Assembly (NCBI RefSeq): GCF_012935695.1
Contig: NZ_CP052859.1
Span: 5,807,001-5,871,000 of the forward strand
DNA: 64,000 nt
From: Pseudomonas sp. ADAK18
GTDB taxonomy: Bacteria; Pseudomonadota; Gammaproteobacteria; Pseudomonadales; Pseudomonadaceae
Reading direction: 5' to 3'
Both the position numbers and the translations under genes were made by a program. The notes under the pieces are model-generated. The model worked only from the letters and a program-made list of their open reading frames with translations, was not told the DNA's origin and made no database searches. Below are positions 48,975 to 58,670 of the stretch, one piece after another (within the stretch, counting starts at the first letter, position 1; every line of letters starts with the position of its first letter).

Positions 48975-50906
48975 ATGCTGTTTTCACACCGAGGTGCCCT
49001 ACGTGCGGGGCTGTTGTACCTGCTGGTTTCTATTATTTGGATACAACTCAGTCAGCACCTATTGATCAATCTTCTCGATGAACCGCTGAAGATCATCCAC
49101 TGGCAACTGATCCGTGGTTACGTGTGGATCGTTCTCAGTGCGCTGGTGATTTTTCTCCTCTGTGCCCGTTTTGCCCGGGCGAATCTGATCCAGCAGCCCT
49201 TGAAGGAAAACCGCGAACGGCTGCGCCAGGCTGCAGCGGTGTTCGATTGCACCCGCGAAGGGGTGTTGGTCACCGATATCCAGGGCCTGATTGTTCACGT
49301 TAACCGGGCCTTTATCGAAATTACCGGCTATCGGCGCGAAGACGTGCTGGGCCATCGCCCCAGCCTGTTCAAGTCCGGGCGCCATTCGGTCAGTTTCTAT
49401 CAGCAGATGTTTCAGGCTCTGGAGCGCTGCGGCGAATGGAGCGGCGAGATCTGGAACCGGCGCAAGAGCGGCGAAATTTATCCACAGTGGCAAACGATCC
49501 GGGTCGTGCGCGATGACCAGGGCCAGGTCAGCCACTACGTCGCGGTGTTCTCCGACATCAGCGCGATCAAGCACTCCGAGCACGAACTGGCACACCTGGC
49601 TCACCACGATCCGCTGACCAATCTGCCCAATCGCCTGTTGTTCACCGACCGCGCCGAACAGGCGTTGGCCTCAGCCCAGGTGCACAAGCGCGGCTGCGCC
49701 TTACTGCTGATCGACCTCGACCACTTCAAAATCATCAATGACAGCCTGGGCCATAATGTGGGCGATCAGTTGCTCAAGGTGGTGGGCGAGCGCCTGCAAG
49801 GCTTGTTCGGCCCAGGCGTCACCCTTGCGCGCCTGGGCGGCGATGAGTTCGCGGTGCTGGCGGAAAGTTGTCCACAGGTGGCCCAGGCCGCCGTCCTGGC
49901 CCAGCGAATCCTTGATGCGATGAAGGAGCCATTCATCTTCGACGGCCATCAGTTGTTTATCAGTGCCAGTATTGGCATCAGCCTGTTTCCCAGCGATGCC
50001 TTGAGCGCCGAGCAACTGCTGCGTAACGCTGACTCCGCGCTATTCAAAGCCAAAAGCGTCGGCCGCGAAGGCTATGCCTTGTACACCGAAGAGCTCACCG
50101 CCCACGCCCAGCACCGGGTGGAAATCGCCGGCGAACTGCGCCGCGCTCTCGACCAGCATGAGCTGCGGGTTTACTACCAGCCAGTACATGACTTGCAGAG
50201 CAGCCGCCTGATCGGCGTCGAAGCCTTGGTGCGTTGGCAGCACCCGGAACGCGGCCTGGTGCCGCCGGGAGATTTCATCCCGATCGCTGAACGCACTGGG
50301 TTGATTGCCGAGATTGATGCCTGGGTCATGGACCAGGCGTGTCGCCAGATGTGCCAATGGCTGGCCGACGGCGTGACCTTGTCCTTCCTCGCGGTGAATG
50401 TCTCCAGCCGCCTGTTCGCCCGACGTGAGCTGTACGAACAAGTGGCCAAGGTGCTGCATGACACCGGACTGGATCCGGCTTTTCTGGAGTTGGAAGTCAC
50501 CGAAAGCGCGGTGATGGACGACCCGGAAGTGGCACTTGAACAACTGCACCGCCTGCGGGAACTGGGTTTGCGCCTGGCCATCGACGACTTTGGCACCGGT
50601 TATTCGTCACTGCTGCGCCTCAAGCGCCTGCCGGTGCAAAAGCTCAAGATCGACCAAGGCTTTGTCGCGGGGCTGCCGTGGGATGAAGATGACGCGGCGA
50701 TTGTTCGCGTGGTCATTGCCTTGGCGCAGAGCATGGGGATGCAGGTGCACGCCGAGGGGATTGAACAGATGGAGCAGGCGCGATTCTTGTTGGATCACCA
50801 GTGCGATCTGGGCCAGGGCTATTGGTTTGGCCGGCCGATGCCGGCCAGTGGGTTGGACTGGAGCAGAGCCCCGGCGATCCGCCAGGCGCCAGCGTCACCA
50901 CTATGA
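48975..50906 (+). CDS. Membrane PAS-GGDEF-EAL protein (PA0285/PipA-like)
   Basis: This 643-residue protein has two N-terminal membrane helices (about 10-30 and 46-66), a PAS domain (AAVFDCTREGVLVTDIQGLI, ITGYRREDVLGH), a GGDEF domain (LIDLDHFKIINDSLGHNVGD, LARLGGDEFAVLAE) and an EAL domain (IGVEALVRWQHPERG, ELEVTESAVMDD, IDDFGTGYSSL, LKIDQGFV). Both active sites look intact, so it could make and degrade cyclic di-GMP; the P. aeruginosa counterpart at the same locus acts mainly as a phosphodiesterase. The start is at ATG 48975 with AAGGA about 11 nt upstream. Confidence 0.93.
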   Translation: MLFSHRGALRAGLLYLLVSIIWIQLSQHLLINLLDEPLKIIHWQLIRGYVWIVLSALVIFLLCARFARANLIQQPLKENRERLRQAAAVFDCTREGVLVTDIQGLIVHVNRAFIEITGYRREDVLGHRPSLFKSGRHSVSFYQQMFQALERCGEWSGEIWNRRKSGEIYPQWQTIRVVRDDQGQVSHYVAVFSDISAIKHSEHELAHLAHHDPLTNLPNRLLFTDRAEQALASAQVHKRGCALLLIDLDHFKIINDSLGHNVGDQLLKVVGERLQGLFGPGVTLARLGGDEFAVLAESCPQVAQAAVLAQRILDAMKEPFIFDGHQLFISASIGISLFPSDALSAEQLLRNADSALFKAKSVGREGYALYTEELTAHAQHRVEIAGELRRALDQHELRVYYQPVHDLQSSRLIGVEALVRWQHPERGLVPPGDFIPIAERTGLIAEIDAWVMDQACRQMCQWLADGVTLSFLAVNVSSRLFARRELYEQVAKVLHDTGLDPAFLELEVTESAVMDDPEVALEQLHRLRELGLRLAIDDFGTGYSSLLRLKRLPVQKLKIDQGFVAGLPWDEDDAAIVRVVIALAQSMGMQVHAEGIEQMEQARFLLDHQCDLGQGYWFGRPMPASGLDWSRAPAIRQAPASPL

Positions 50907-50917
50907 AATAGAGAACA

Positions 50918-51013
50918 AAATGTGGGAGCGGGCTTGCTCGCGAATGCGGTGTATCAGTCACCCGATGCACAAACTGACGCACCGCATTCGCGAGCAAGCC
51001 CGCTCCCACATTT
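50918..51013. repeat. REP doublet (REPIN) with 34-bp perfect arms
   Basis: The arms at 50918-50951 and 50980-51013 are exactly complementary over 34 bp, containing tgtgggagcgggcttgctcg, around a 28-nt loop. This is the common P. fluorescens REP type in inverted pair form, located right after the EAL gene. Perfect pairing over 34 bp implies recent origin or selection, and the hairpin may stop transcription. Confidence 0.9.
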
Positions 51014-51093
51014 CGATCTTCACCCGGCGAAATTTATTTTTTCCGTCTCGCAACTGCCCGTCCCAACAGAAAATTCTTTCTGGTTATATAAAC

Positions 51094-51118
51094 ATTCTTA
51101 AATAGTATTTTTAAGAAT
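51094..51118 (+). promoter_or_regulatory. AT-rich palindrome upstream of oscA
   Basis: attcttaaa-tagtat-tttaagaat is an inverted repeat about 80 nt before the oscA start, preceded by tggttatataaac. Sulfur-starvation genes are controlled by CysB, which binds AT-rich inverted or direct repeats; this is a candidate CysB site or promoter element. The palindrome is seen; the regulator is inferred. Confidence 0.45.
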
Positions 51119-51197
51119 ATCCGCGCTTATCTACTATCGCCTCACGCCGCAAGCAGTGCCGCCACTGCCAGGCACTTCTCATTTCAGGAGCACCACC

Positions 51198-51380
51198 ATG
51201 AGCGCATCTCTACGTAGCGTTGACGGCCAGGACGAAGCAGCCATTTTGCGCGAGATCCAGAGCGCCCTGCGCGATCTGCGGTTTGGCGCGGTGGAAATCA
51301 CTGTGCATAACGCCCAAGTGGTACAGATCGAACGCAAAGAGAAATTCCGTCTGCAGAGCCCGGGTAACAAACCGAGCTAA
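51198..51380 (+). CDS. oscA: OscA-like sulfur-utilisation protein (DUF2292)
   Basis: This 60-residue protein starts at ATG 51198, with AGGAG 8 nt upstream. It contains [20 protein letters not shown] and a [16 protein letters not shown] end, the DUF2292 pattern. OscA of pseudomonads is needed for use of organosulfur compounds and is induced by sulfate limitation, including chromate stress. It lies 77 nt before sbp in the same direction, in keeping with its known co-location with sulfate uptake genes. Confidence 0.85.
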   Translation: MSASLRSVDGQDEAAILREIQSALRDLRFGAVEITVHNAQVVQIERKEKFRLQSPGNKPS

Positions 51381-51457
51381 AGCAGGATCGGCGATTCGAT
51401 TGCGTGACCAGCACTTATAAGAAAAAGCCAACACAAAAGAATTTCAGGAGCTTCTCT

Positions 51458-52468
51458 ATGTCGTCGATTCGCCGTTATGCCCTGGCAGCACTGGCCAGTG
51501 CTGTGTTTGCCGGTTCCGCTGTTGCCAAGGATTACGAGTTGCTCAACGTTTCGTACGATCCGACCCGTGAGCTGTACCAGGACTACAACGCCGAATTCAC
51601 CAGCTTCTGGAAGAAAGAGCACCCTGGCGACAACGTCAAGATCCAGCAATCTCACGGTGGCTCGGGCAAGCAAGGCCGGGCGGTGATCGATGGCCTGCGC
51701 GCCGACGTAGTGACCCTGGCCCTGGCCGGCGACATCGACGAAATCGCCAAGTTGGGCAAGACCCTTCCGGAAAACTGGCAGACCCGCCTGCCGGACGCGA
51801 GCACGCCTTACACCTCCACCATCGTGTTCCTGGTGCGCAAGGGCAACCCTAAAGGCATCAAGGACTGGGGCGACCTGATCAAGCCAGACGTTTCCGTCAT
51901 TACCCCGAACCCGAAAACCTCCGGCGGCGCCCGCTGGAACTTCCTCGCCGCCTGGGCCTATGGCCTGAAAGCCGGTGGCAGCGAAGCCAAGGCTCAGGAA
52001 TACGTGAAAGAGCTGTTCAAGCACGTGCCGATCCTGGATACCGGCGCTCGCGGCTCGACCATTACCTTCGTCAACAACGGTCAGGGTGACGTGTTGCTGG
52101 CCTGGGAAAACGAAGCCTTCCTGGCCTTGAAAGAAGACGGCGGCGCCGACAAGTTCGACATCGTCGTGCCGTCCCTGTCGATCCTCGCCGAGCCGCCAGT
52201 GGCTGTGGTCGACAAGAACGCCGAGAAAAAGGGCAACACCGAAATCGCCACCGCGTACCTCAAGCACCTGTACAGCCCGGCAGGCCAGGAGATCGCGGCG
52301 AAGAATTTCTACCGCCCGCGTGACAAAGAGGTCGCCGCCAAGTACGCCCAGCAGTTCCCGAAACTGGACCTGGTGACTATCGACAAAGACTTCGGCGGCT
52401 GGAAAACTGCCCAACCGAAATTCTTCAATGACGGTGGCGTGTTCGACCAGATCTACACTGCACAGTAA
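51458..52468 (+). CDS. sbp: Periplasmic sulfate-binding protein
   Basis: This 336-residue protein starts at ATG 51458 (AGGAG 8 nt upstream; the longer frame lacks a site). The signal peptide ends GSAVA-KD near residue 23. The mature part has [35 protein letters not shown] and [24 protein letters not shown] motifs ([18 protein letters not shown] here), typical of Sbp/CysP. It delivers sulfate to the CysTWA transporter encoded downstream; REP hairpins in the 209-nt gap may separate its expression level from the membrane genes. Confidence 0.96.
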   Translation: MSSIRRYALAALASAVFAGSAVAKDYELLNVSYDPTRELYQDYNAEFTSFWKKEHPGDNVKIQQSHGGSGKQGRAVIDGLRADVVTLALAGDIDEIAKLGKTLPENWQTRLPDASTPYTSTIVFLVRKGNPKGIKDWGDLIKPDVSVITPNPKTSGGARWNFLAAWAYGLKAGGSEAKAQEYVKELFKHVPILDTGARGSTITFVNNGQGDVLLAWENEAFLALKEDGGADKFDIVVPSLSILAEPPVAVVDKNAEKKGNTEIATAYLKHLYSPAGQEIAAKNFYRPRDKEVAAKYAQQFPKLDLVTIDKDFGGWKTAQPKFFNDGGVFDQIYTAQ

Positions 52469-52479
52469 GCATCACTGAT

Positions 52480-52647
52480 TGTAGGAGCGAGCCTATGTGG
52501 GAGCCGGGCTTGTGTGGGAGCTGGCTTGCCTGCGATGGCATCACCGCGATGTGACTGACACACCGAGTTGATGCCATCGCGGGCAAGTCGAGGCGTCGAA
52601 CCGCCGGCTCCCACACAAGCCAGCTCCCACATAGGCTTGCTCCTATA
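52480..52647. repeat. Nested REP inverted repeats between sbp and cysT
   Basis: The outer arms taggagcgagcctatgtggg and its complement (ending tcctata at 52647) enclose a second pair (ggcttgtgtgggagc / gctcccacacaagcc) and a third (gcgatggcatca / tgatgccatcgc). Three REP-like hairpins are thus stacked concentrically over 168 nt. The structure probably protects the sbp mRNA 3' end and lowers cysTWA expression. Confidence 0.85.
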
Positions 52648-52677
52648 GTGGTATTTACCTGTTAACCAAGGACTTTT

Positions 52678-53496
52678 ATGTCGCGTCGTATCTCCCCCGT
52701 CATACCCGGCTTCGGGCTGACGCTGGGCTACACCTTGGTGTACCTCAGCCTGATTGTGCTCATCCCCCTGGCGGCGATGTTCGTCCATGCCGCCCAGCTC
52801 ACCTGGGATCAGTTCTGGGCCATTATTTCCGCACCGCGGGTGCTGGCGGCGTTGAAGCTGAGCTTCGGCACCGCGTTGTACGCCGCGATCATCAACGGCG
52901 TGATCGGCACGCTGCTGGCCTGGGTGCTGGTGCGCTACACCTTCCCTGGACGCAAGATCATCGATGCGATGATCGACCTGCCGTTCGCCTTGCCCACCGC
53001 CGTCGCCGGTATCGCGCTCACCGCGCTGTACACGCCGACAGGTTTAGTCGGCCAATTCGCTGCCGACCTGGGCTTCAAGATCGCCTACACCCCATTGGGC
53101 ATCACCCTGGCATTGACCTTCGTCACGCTGCCGTTCGTGGTGCGCACCGTGCAGCCGGTGCTCGCCGATATCCCCCGTGAAATCGAAGAAGCCGCCGCCT
53201 GCCTGGGTGCCAAACCGTTGCAGGTGTTCCGCTACATCCTGGTGCCCGCGCTGCTACCGGCCTGGCTGACCGGGTTTGCTCTGGCGTTTGCCCGAGGCGT
53301 TGGCGAGTACGGCTCGGTGATTTTCATCGCCGGTAACATGCCGATGAAAACCGAGATCCTGCCGCTGCTGATCATGGTCAAGCTCGACCAATACGACTAC
53401 ACCGGCGCTACTTCCATCGGCGTGCTGATGCTGGTGGTTTCCTTTGTCCTGTTGCTGCTGATCAACTTGTTGCAGCGGCGCATCGAAACCCCATAA
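52678..53496 (+). CDS. cysT: Sulfate ABC transporter permease CysT
   Basis: This 272-residue inner-membrane protein has six predicted helices, starting with [20 protein letters not shown]. The permease EAA loop is visible ([20 protein letters not shown]), which contacts the CysA ATPase. [20 protein letters not shown] is typical of sulfate/molybdate permeases. It forms a heterodimer with CysW, encoded 13 nt downstream. Substrates are sulfate and thiosulfate. Confidence 0.95.
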   Translation: MSRRISPVIPGFGLTLGYTLVYLSLIVLIPLAAMFVHAAQLTWDQFWAIISAPRVLAALKLSFGTALYAAIINGVIGTLLAWVLVRYTFPGRKIIDAMIDLPFALPTAVAGIALTALYTPTGLVGQFAADLGFKIAYTPLGITLALTFVTLPFVVRTVQPVLADIPREIEEAAACLGAKPLQVFRYILVPALLPAWLTGFALAFARGVGEYGSVIFIAGNMPMKTEILPLLIMVKLDQYDYTGATSIGVLMLVVSFVLLLLINLLQRRIETP

Positions 53497-53509
53497 GGAG
53501 GCGCGGAAC

Positions 53510-54382
53510 ATGTCCCAATCGTCTATTACCGCCGCGTCTTCGGCCAACGCTGCCCGCCGTGGCAGTGCCGTTTCCCGGCGTATCCTGATCAGCCTTGGCT
53601 GGCTGATCTTCGCGCTATTCTTGCTGCTGCCGCTGTTTATCGTGGTGTCCCAGGGCCTCAAGCTCGGCCTGGGTGCATTCTTCGCCGCGATCTTCGAGCC
53701 CGACGCGCTGTCGGCGCTGAAACTCACGGTGATCGCCGTGCTGATTTCGGTGCCGCTCAACGTGGTCTTCGGCGTCAGCGCCGCCTGGTGTGTGAGCAAG
53801 TACTCGTTCCGTGGCAAGAGCATGCTGGTGACGCTGATCGACCTGCCGTTCTCGGTCTCGCCGGTGATCGCCGGCCTGGTTTACGTGCTGATGTTCGGCG
53901 CCCAGGGCTTCTTCGGCCCGTGGCTGCAGGACCATGACATCCAGATCGTGTTCGCCTTGCCGGGCATTGTGCTGGCGACGATCTTCGTCACCGTGCCGTT
54001 CGTGGCCCGCGAACTGATCCCGTTGATGCAGGAGCAGGGCACCCAGGAAGAAGAGGCCGCGCGCCTGTTGGGCGCCAACGGCTGGCAGATGTTCTGGCAC
54101 GTCACCGTACCCAACATCAAATGGGGCCTGATCTATGGCGTGGTGCTGTGTACCGCACGGGCCATGGGTGAGTTTGGCGCAGTGTCGGTGGTGTCCGGGC
54201 ACATCCGTGGTGTCACCAACACCCTGCCGCTGCACGTCGAGATTCTCTACAACGAATACAACCACGTCGCCGCGTTTGCGGTGGCGAGCCTGTTGCTGAT
54301 CCTGGCGCTCTTCATCCTGCTGCTCAAGCAGTGGAGCGAGAACCGTATCAACCGCCTGCGCGCCAGTGCAGCTGAGGAATAA
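53510..54382 (+). CDS. cysW: Sulfate ABC transporter permease CysW
   Basis: This 290-residue permease follows AAGGAGG at a short distance. Six helices are predicted after a ~25-residue cytoplasmic head. The EAA loop reads [20 protein letters not shown], and the family mark [19 protein letters not shown] is present. It pairs with CysT; the cysA start follows after 3 nt, so the three are translated as a unit. Confidence 0.95.
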   Translation: MSQSSITAASSANAARRGSAVSRRILISLGWLIFALFLLLPLFIVVSQGLKLGLGAFFAAIFEPDALSALKLTVIAVLISVPLNVVFGVSAAWCVSKYSFRGKSMLVTLIDLPFSVSPVIAGLVYVLMFGAQGFFGPWLQDHDIQIVFALPGIVLATIFVTVPFVARELIPLMQEQGTQEEEAARLLGANGWQMFWHVTVPNIKWGLIYGVVLCTARAMGEFGAVSVVSGHIRGVTNTLPLHVEILYNEYNHVAAFAVASLLLILALFILLLKQWSENRINRLRASAAEE

Positions 54383-54385
54383 CGC

Positions 54386-55366
54386 ATGTCCATCGAAGTC
54401 CGTAATGTCAGCAAGAACTTCAACGCCTTCAAGGCCCTGGACAGCATCAGCCTGGATATCCAGAGCGGCGAGCTGGTGGCGTTGCTTGGCCCGTCCGGCT
54501 GTGGCAAGACCACCTTGCTGCGCATCATTGCCGGCCTGGAAACCCCGGACGCCGGCAGTATCGTGTTCCACGGCGAAGACGTCTCCGGCCACGACGTGCG
54601 TGATCGCAACGTCGGTTTTGTGTTCCAGCATTACGCGTTGTTCCGCCACATGACGGTGTTCGACAACGTCGCGTTCGGCCTGCGCATGAAACCGAAAAAC
54701 CAGCGCCCCACTGAAAGCCAGATCGCGACCAAGGTTCACGAACTGCTGAACATGGTGCAGCTGGATTGGCTGTCCGACCGTTACCCGGAACAACTCTCCG
54801 GTGGCCAGCGCCAGCGTATCGCCCTGGCCCGCGCCTTGGCGGTGGAGCCCAAAGTGCTGCTGCTCGACGAGCCGTTCGGTGCCCTGGATGCCAAGGTCCG
54901 TAAAGAACTGCGCCGCTGGCTCGCGCGCCTGCACGAGGACATCAACCTGACTTCGGTATTCGTGACCCACGACCAGGAAGAAGCCATGGAAGTGGCTGAC
55001 CGCATCGTGGTGATGAACAAGGGTGTGATCGAGCAGATCGGCTCGCCGGGTGATGTCTACGAAAATCCGGCCAGCGATTTTGTTTACCACTTCCTCGGCG
55101 ACTCCAACCGTCTGCACCTGGGGGAGGACCAGCACGTGTTGTTCCGCCCGCACGAGGTGTCGTTGTCGCGCCATGAACTGGAAGATCACCATGCAGCCGA
55201 AGTGCGGGATATTCGTCCACTGGGTGCGACGACTCGGGTGACGTTGAAAGTCGAAGGCCAGAGCGAACTGATCGAAGCTGAAGTGGTGAAAGACCACGAC
55301 AGCCTGACCGGTTTGGCGCGGGGCGAGACGTTGTTCTTCAAGCCGAAGGTTTGGCAGAAGGCCTGA
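54386..55366 (+). CDS. cysA: Sulfate ABC transporter ATPase CysA
   Basis: This 326-residue ATPase energises sulfate uptake. It has Walker [13 protein letters not shown] (about residue 35), the Q loop [15 protein letters not shown], signature [15 protein letters not shown], Walker [13 protein letters not shown] and the switch histidine [16 protein letters not shown]-like C-terminal part (about 235-325) follows. Start ATG 54386 is 3 nt after cysW. A REP palindrome 22 nt beyond the stop probably ends the transcript. Confidence 0.96.
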   Translation: MSIEVRNVSKNFNAFKALDSISLDIQSGELVALLGPSGCGKTTLLRIIAGLETPDAGSIVFHGEDVSGHDVRDRNVGFVFQHYALFRHMTVFDNVAFGLRMKPKNQRPTESQIATKVHELLNMVQLDWLSDRYPEQLSGGQRQRIALARALAVEPKVLLLDEPFGALDAKVRKELRRWLARLHEDINLTSVFVTHDQEEAMEVADRIVVMNKGVIEQIGSPGDVYENPASDFVYHFLGDSNRLHLGEDQHVLFRPHEVSLSRHELEDHHAAEVRDIRPLGATTRVTLKVEGQSELIEAEVVKDHDSLTGLARGETLFFKPKVWQKA

Positions 55367-55387
55367 ACCTCAGGCTTATGAAGGTCT

Positions 55388-55415
55388 AATGTGGGAGCAA
55401 GCTTGCTCCCACATT
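55388..55415. repeat. Single REP palindrome, probable shared terminator
   Basis: aatgtgggagcaa-gc-ttgctcccacatt is a perfect palindrome between cysA and the convergent dioxygenase gene, touching the latter's stop codon. With the tight loop and strong stem it can terminate both. Confidence 0.75.
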
Positions 55416-56371
55416 CAGTAAGGGCTGCTGCCCAGTATTTTTTCACCCAACGCACTCAGTTGCGCCTGGGCATACCGCGTTTTTTCCCATTCCCGTGGAT
55501 CCCCTGGAAACGCATACCCCTGCGGCGCACTGCGCTCGCGCCAGCTCTGCACCCGCCAGTCGCGCAGTTGTGCGTTGTCCGGCTGCGCCGGGCTAAAGGC
55601 AATGTACTGCGCGATACGCACCTGAGCCGCCGACGTATTGGGCCGGATGCCATGGGCCAGCAGACTGTTGAAAATCAGCAAGTCCCCCGCCTGCATCGGC
55701 ACAAACTGCGCTTCCCACGGCAGCGTCGCCACGTCCGGGCGCCATGGGTCGCGCTCTTCAGGTGCGCTTTTGCGCCACTCAATAAAATCCTTGAACAGCT
55801 GTGGATAACACTGAAAACCACCGCTTTCAGGCGTGGTATCGGACAGCGCGAGCACGCCTTGGACATTCACCGGTAACGGTGTGAGTGAGGTGTCGGCATC
55901 CCAGTGAATAAACCCGGAAAACGGCCGCGCAGCCTGGTTTGGCGTATTCAGATTGGCGCGGTCGATGGTCACCCACAGGTCTTCACGGTCCCAGATATCG
56001 ATAAACGCATCGACTACGCGCGGGGTCTGGCGGTTATCCCAGAAGGTTTGGTGGTGATAAGCCTCGACCATGCCTGAGCCGTTCAATTCCTGCATCGCAT
56101 GGTCGCGCATTTGGCGACGACTCCAGGTTTGCGGGGCCTCGGCTTTCATCTCCTGGAACTCCCAGAGGAACTCTGCCGTGCGCTTTATCTGCCCAGCGTC
56201 GACAGCCTGTTTGACGATCACAAAACCGTAGGTTTGCCAGTGCTGAAAATCCGCTTCGGACAGTACCCGCAGCGGCAGTTGCTTGCGCAGGTCGCGCAGT
56301 TGCGGCAGGTCGGTATCGGCCACGGATGGGTTGCCGGGTGTTTGTCTGGGTTGAGTGTAAGGCTGGTTCAT
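55415..56371 (-). CDS. Phytanoyl-CoA dioxygenase (PhyH) family protein
   Basis: This 318-residue Fe(II)/2-oxoglutarate oxygenase starts at ATG 56371 with GGGAGA upstream; the upstream extension is not needed. The iron-binding HxD is in GFIHWDADTSLTPL and the distal His in LLAHGIRPNTS, with a following Arg (QVRIAQYIAFS) for 2-oxoglutarate. Other marks are LSEADFQHWQTYGFVIVKQ at the start and GGFQCYPQLFKDF. The substrate is unknown. It is divergent from an AraC-type gene (gap 115 nt) that probably regulates it. Confidence 0.88.
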   Translation of the reverse strand: MNQPYTQPRQTPGNPSVADTDLPQLRDLRKQLPLRVLSEADFQHWQTYGFVIVKQAVDAGQIKRTAEFLWEFQEMKAEAPQTWSRRQMRDHAMQELNGSGMVEAYHHQTFWDNRQTPRVVDAFIDIWDREDLWVTIDRANLNTPNQAARPFSGFIHWDADTSLTPLPVNVQGVLALSDTTPESGGFQCYPQLFKDFIEWRKSAPEERDPWRPDVATLPWEAQFVPMQAGDLLIFNSLLAHGIRPNTSAAQVRIAQYIAFSPAQPDNAQLRDWRVQSWRERSAPQGYAFPGDPREWEKTRYAQAQLSALGEKILGSSPY

Positions 56372-56486
56372 GGGCGTCTCCCTTGTTTTTGTTGGGTGGC
56401 CCATTGTTGTTTCGCGGCAGGCGGCTGACTTCGCGGCAAATGTCTGGCATTAATACTATTCTGACTATTTAATTGCCTTTGGAGTC

Positions 56487-57341
56487 ATGATGCGACCGCA
56501 ATACGAGCGCCTGACCCTGGCCGATGACCAGTCCTGGCAACTGCTGTGGCGCGAGTTGCCCGAGCTGCCGTTTCTCTGGCATTACCACCCGGAGTTCGAA
56601 CTGACGCTGACTATCAACGCCCGCGGTCAACGTTATGTGGGCGATCATCTGGCGGACTTTACCGACGGCGATTTGATCCTGCTGGGCCCCAACCTTCCTC
56701 ACACGTGGTCGGCCAGCGAACGTGTCGATCAGGCTCAAGAGATGCTGGCGGTGGTGGTGTGGTTTTCTCGGGCGTGGCTGCATCAGGTCAGCGGTTTTGC
56801 CGAATTGAGTGGTTTGCTTGCCTTGGGCCAGCGGTCGTCGCGTGGGTTGCAGTTCAGCGCGCCTGTGGCGGAGCGTGTGCGGCCGTTGCTGTTGCGCATG
56901 CAGGCGCTGGCGACGGCGCAACGTTTGCCGTTGCTGCTGGAGGTGCTGTTGCTATTGGTGCAGGATCAGCAGACGTTGCCGCTGGCGTCGATGACGTCAG
57001 CGGTCGTCACTGAGGAGGCACAGCCCCAGCGTCTGGGGCGGGTGCTGGACTTTATGCACAGCCACTTCCAGCAGCCCATTGCTGTCGAACAACTGGCCGA
57101 ACGTGCAGCGTTATCGGTGGGCGCCTTTCACCGGTTCTTCAAACGTCATACCCGCCTGACCGTGACCGCGTATCTGGCTCAACTGCGTATCGGCCATGCC
57201 TGCCAGCAACTGATCCAGACCCACACCGCCATCGGCGCCATCGCGCAACAATCGGGCTACGCCAACCTGGCGCATTTCAATCGTCAGTTTCTGGCCGCCA
57301 AAGGCGTCAGTCCTCGGGTGTTTCGCCAGCGTTATCGTTAG
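56487..57341 (+). CDS. AraC-family regulator with cupin sensor
   Basis: This 284-residue regulator has an N-terminal cupin-like domain (about 1-150: LPFLWHYHPEFELTLTINA, FTDGDLILLGPNLPHTW) and a C-terminal double helix-turn-helix (about 185-284: VLDFMHSHFQQPIAVEQLAE, GAFHRFFKRHTRLTVTAYLA, SGYANLAHFNRQFLAAKGVS). TTTGGAG precedes ATG 56487; ATG 56490 is equally possible. It is divergent from the PhyH oxygenase gene, its likely target. The stop overlaps the convergent Mpo1-like gene by 4 nt. Confidence 0.9.
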   Translation: MMRPQYERLTLADDQSWQLLWRELPELPFLWHYHPEFELTLTINARGQRYVGDHLADFTDGDLILLGPNLPHTWSASERVDQAQEMLAVVVWFSRAWLHQVSGFAELSGLLALGQRSSRGLQFSAPVAERVRPLLLRMQALATAQRLPLLLEVLLLLVQDQQTLPLASMTSAVVTEEAQPQRLGRVLDFMHSHFQQPIAVEQLAERAALSVGAFHRFFKRHTRLTVTAYLAQLRIGHACQQLIQTHTAIGAIAQQSGYANLAHFNRQFLAAKGVSPRVFRQRYR

Positions 57342-57862
57342 GCCGTGGCGTTTTTGTGACGCACAGCCACCGGCCCTGAGCGTTGTTCAATCTGTTGCTT
57401 GAGGTCGTGCCGCAATCCCAACAGAAACGCCAGCTCTGCGACGACAAACAATGGCCCGACAATCAGCCCGGACACGTCATCGACAAACGCCGGCTTTCTG
57501 CCCTCGTAGTAATGGCCGACAAACTGGATCACCCAGCCCACCACAAACATCCCGATGCCGCTGCCGAGCCACACCAGGGTGCTGTGTGCCGCCAACACAT
57601 GCCCCGCCCATACCGACAAGCCCATCAACACCGTCATCAGCACGCCAAGCGCCAGTTCCAGGCGCAGGTAGAACCAGGCTGAGAACAACGCCAGCAACAC
57701 GGCTGGCGACAGCCACAGCCCGGCCACCGACCATTCGGGGCGCGAGAGCAAGACGGCCACGGCCACCACGATCAGCGGAATGCCGATGAAGTGGCTGGCG
57801 ATATTGCGCGGGTCGCGGTGGTAGGCGGCGTATTGACTGAGGTGGTCGACGAGGCTTTTCAT
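57338..57862 (-). CDS. Mpo1-like (DUF962) membrane protein
   Basis: This 174-residue protein starts at ATG 57862 behind AGGAGGA. It has the DUF962 pattern: SLVDHLSQYAAYHRDPRNIA then SHFIGIPLIVVA, and a second motif VIQFVGHYYEGRKPAFVDD, with four membrane helices between and after. In yeast, Mpo1 is an iron-dependent dioxygenase in alpha-oxidation of 2-hydroxy fatty acids; the conserved histidines (H in SHF, GH in VGHYYE) are present here. Bacterial roles are little known. It is convergent with the AraC gene. Confidence 0.85.
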   Translation of the reverse strand: MKSLVDHLSQYAAYHRDPRNIASHFIGIPLIVVAVAVLLSRPEWSVAGLWLSPAVLLALFSAWFYLRLELALGVLMTVLMGLSVWAGHVLAAHSTLVWLGSGIGMFVVGWVIQFVGHYYEGRKPAFVDDVSGLIVGPLFVVAELAFLLGLRHDLKQQIEQRSGPVAVRHKNATA

Positions 57863-57945
57863 TGTTATTCCTCCTGTAGGATGTTTGATCATGCCCTGTA
57901 AGCCTGTGGCGAACTGTCAACTGGGCGACAATCTTCGGAGTACTC

Positions 57946-58632
57946 ATGGACGCAGAGAAATGGCACGCGCGGCTGTCCACCGGTCATTGGTACAGCCACC
58001 TGCCTGCTGCCTTTCAGAATAGTTTGTGCAAGCAGGGCCGGTTGCGACCGCTGACCGCTGGCCAATATCTGTTCAAACGCGGTGACCCGCCCTGTGGGTT
58101 GTATGCAGTGCTGGATGGCTCCATACGCATCAGCGCGGTGAGCGAACAGGGCAAGGAGGCGGTGTTGAGCCTGGTGGAGCTGCCGCACTGGTTTGGCGAG
58201 ATTTCCTTGTTCGACGGTTTGCCCCGCACCCATGACGCTTGCGCCGTCGGGCCCTGCACCTTGTTGCAGGTGCCGCAGCCGGCGATGCTGCAGATCCTCG
58301 AAGAGTATCCGCGTTACTGGCGTGACATGGCCCTGCTGATGAGCCAGAAACTGCGCCTGACCTTTATCAATATTGAACAACTGAGCCTGATGCCGGCGTC
58401 GGTGCGTGTGGCTCACCGCCTGCTGATGATCGCCGAAGGCTACGGCGAGATCGAACAGACGCGGCGAATGCTGCAACTGCCCCAGGAAGACCTGGCAGCA
58501 ATGTTGAGCCTTTCACGCCAGACCACCAACGCCTTGCTCAAGGATCTTCAAGGCCAGGGCATTGTGCGCCTGGGCTATGGCGAGATCGAAATCCTCGATG
58601 TGCAGCGGTTGCGCGAGGCGGCGCACGCCTGA
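57946..58632 (+). CDS. Crp/Fnr-family regulator
   Basis: This 228-residue regulator has an effector domain at about 15-130 (LTAGQYLFKRGDPPCGLYAV, SLVELPHWFGEISLFDGLPR, DACAVGPCTLLQV) and a Crp-type HTH at about 170-215 (LQLPQEDLAAMLSLSRQTTN). It lacks the N-terminal cysteine cluster of Fnr, so oxygen sensing by an Fe-S cluster is not expected. Its start lies 83 nt from the divergent Mpo1-like gene. Target genes are not evident. Confidence 0.88.
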   Translation: MDAEKWHARLSTGHWYSHLPAAFQNSLCKQGRLRPLTAGQYLFKRGDPPCGLYAVLDGSIRISAVSEQGKEAVLSLVELPHWFGEISLFDGLPRTHDACAVGPCTLLQVPQPAMLQILEEYPRYWRDMALLMSQKLRLTFINIEQLSLMPASVRVAHRLLMIAEGYGEIEQTRRMLQLPQEDLAAMLSLSRQTTNALLKDLQGQGIVRLGYGEIEILDVQRLREAAHA

Positions 58633-58670
58633 GGGTGTTAGCCTGCGGTCACGATTATTCGAGGTGTGTT

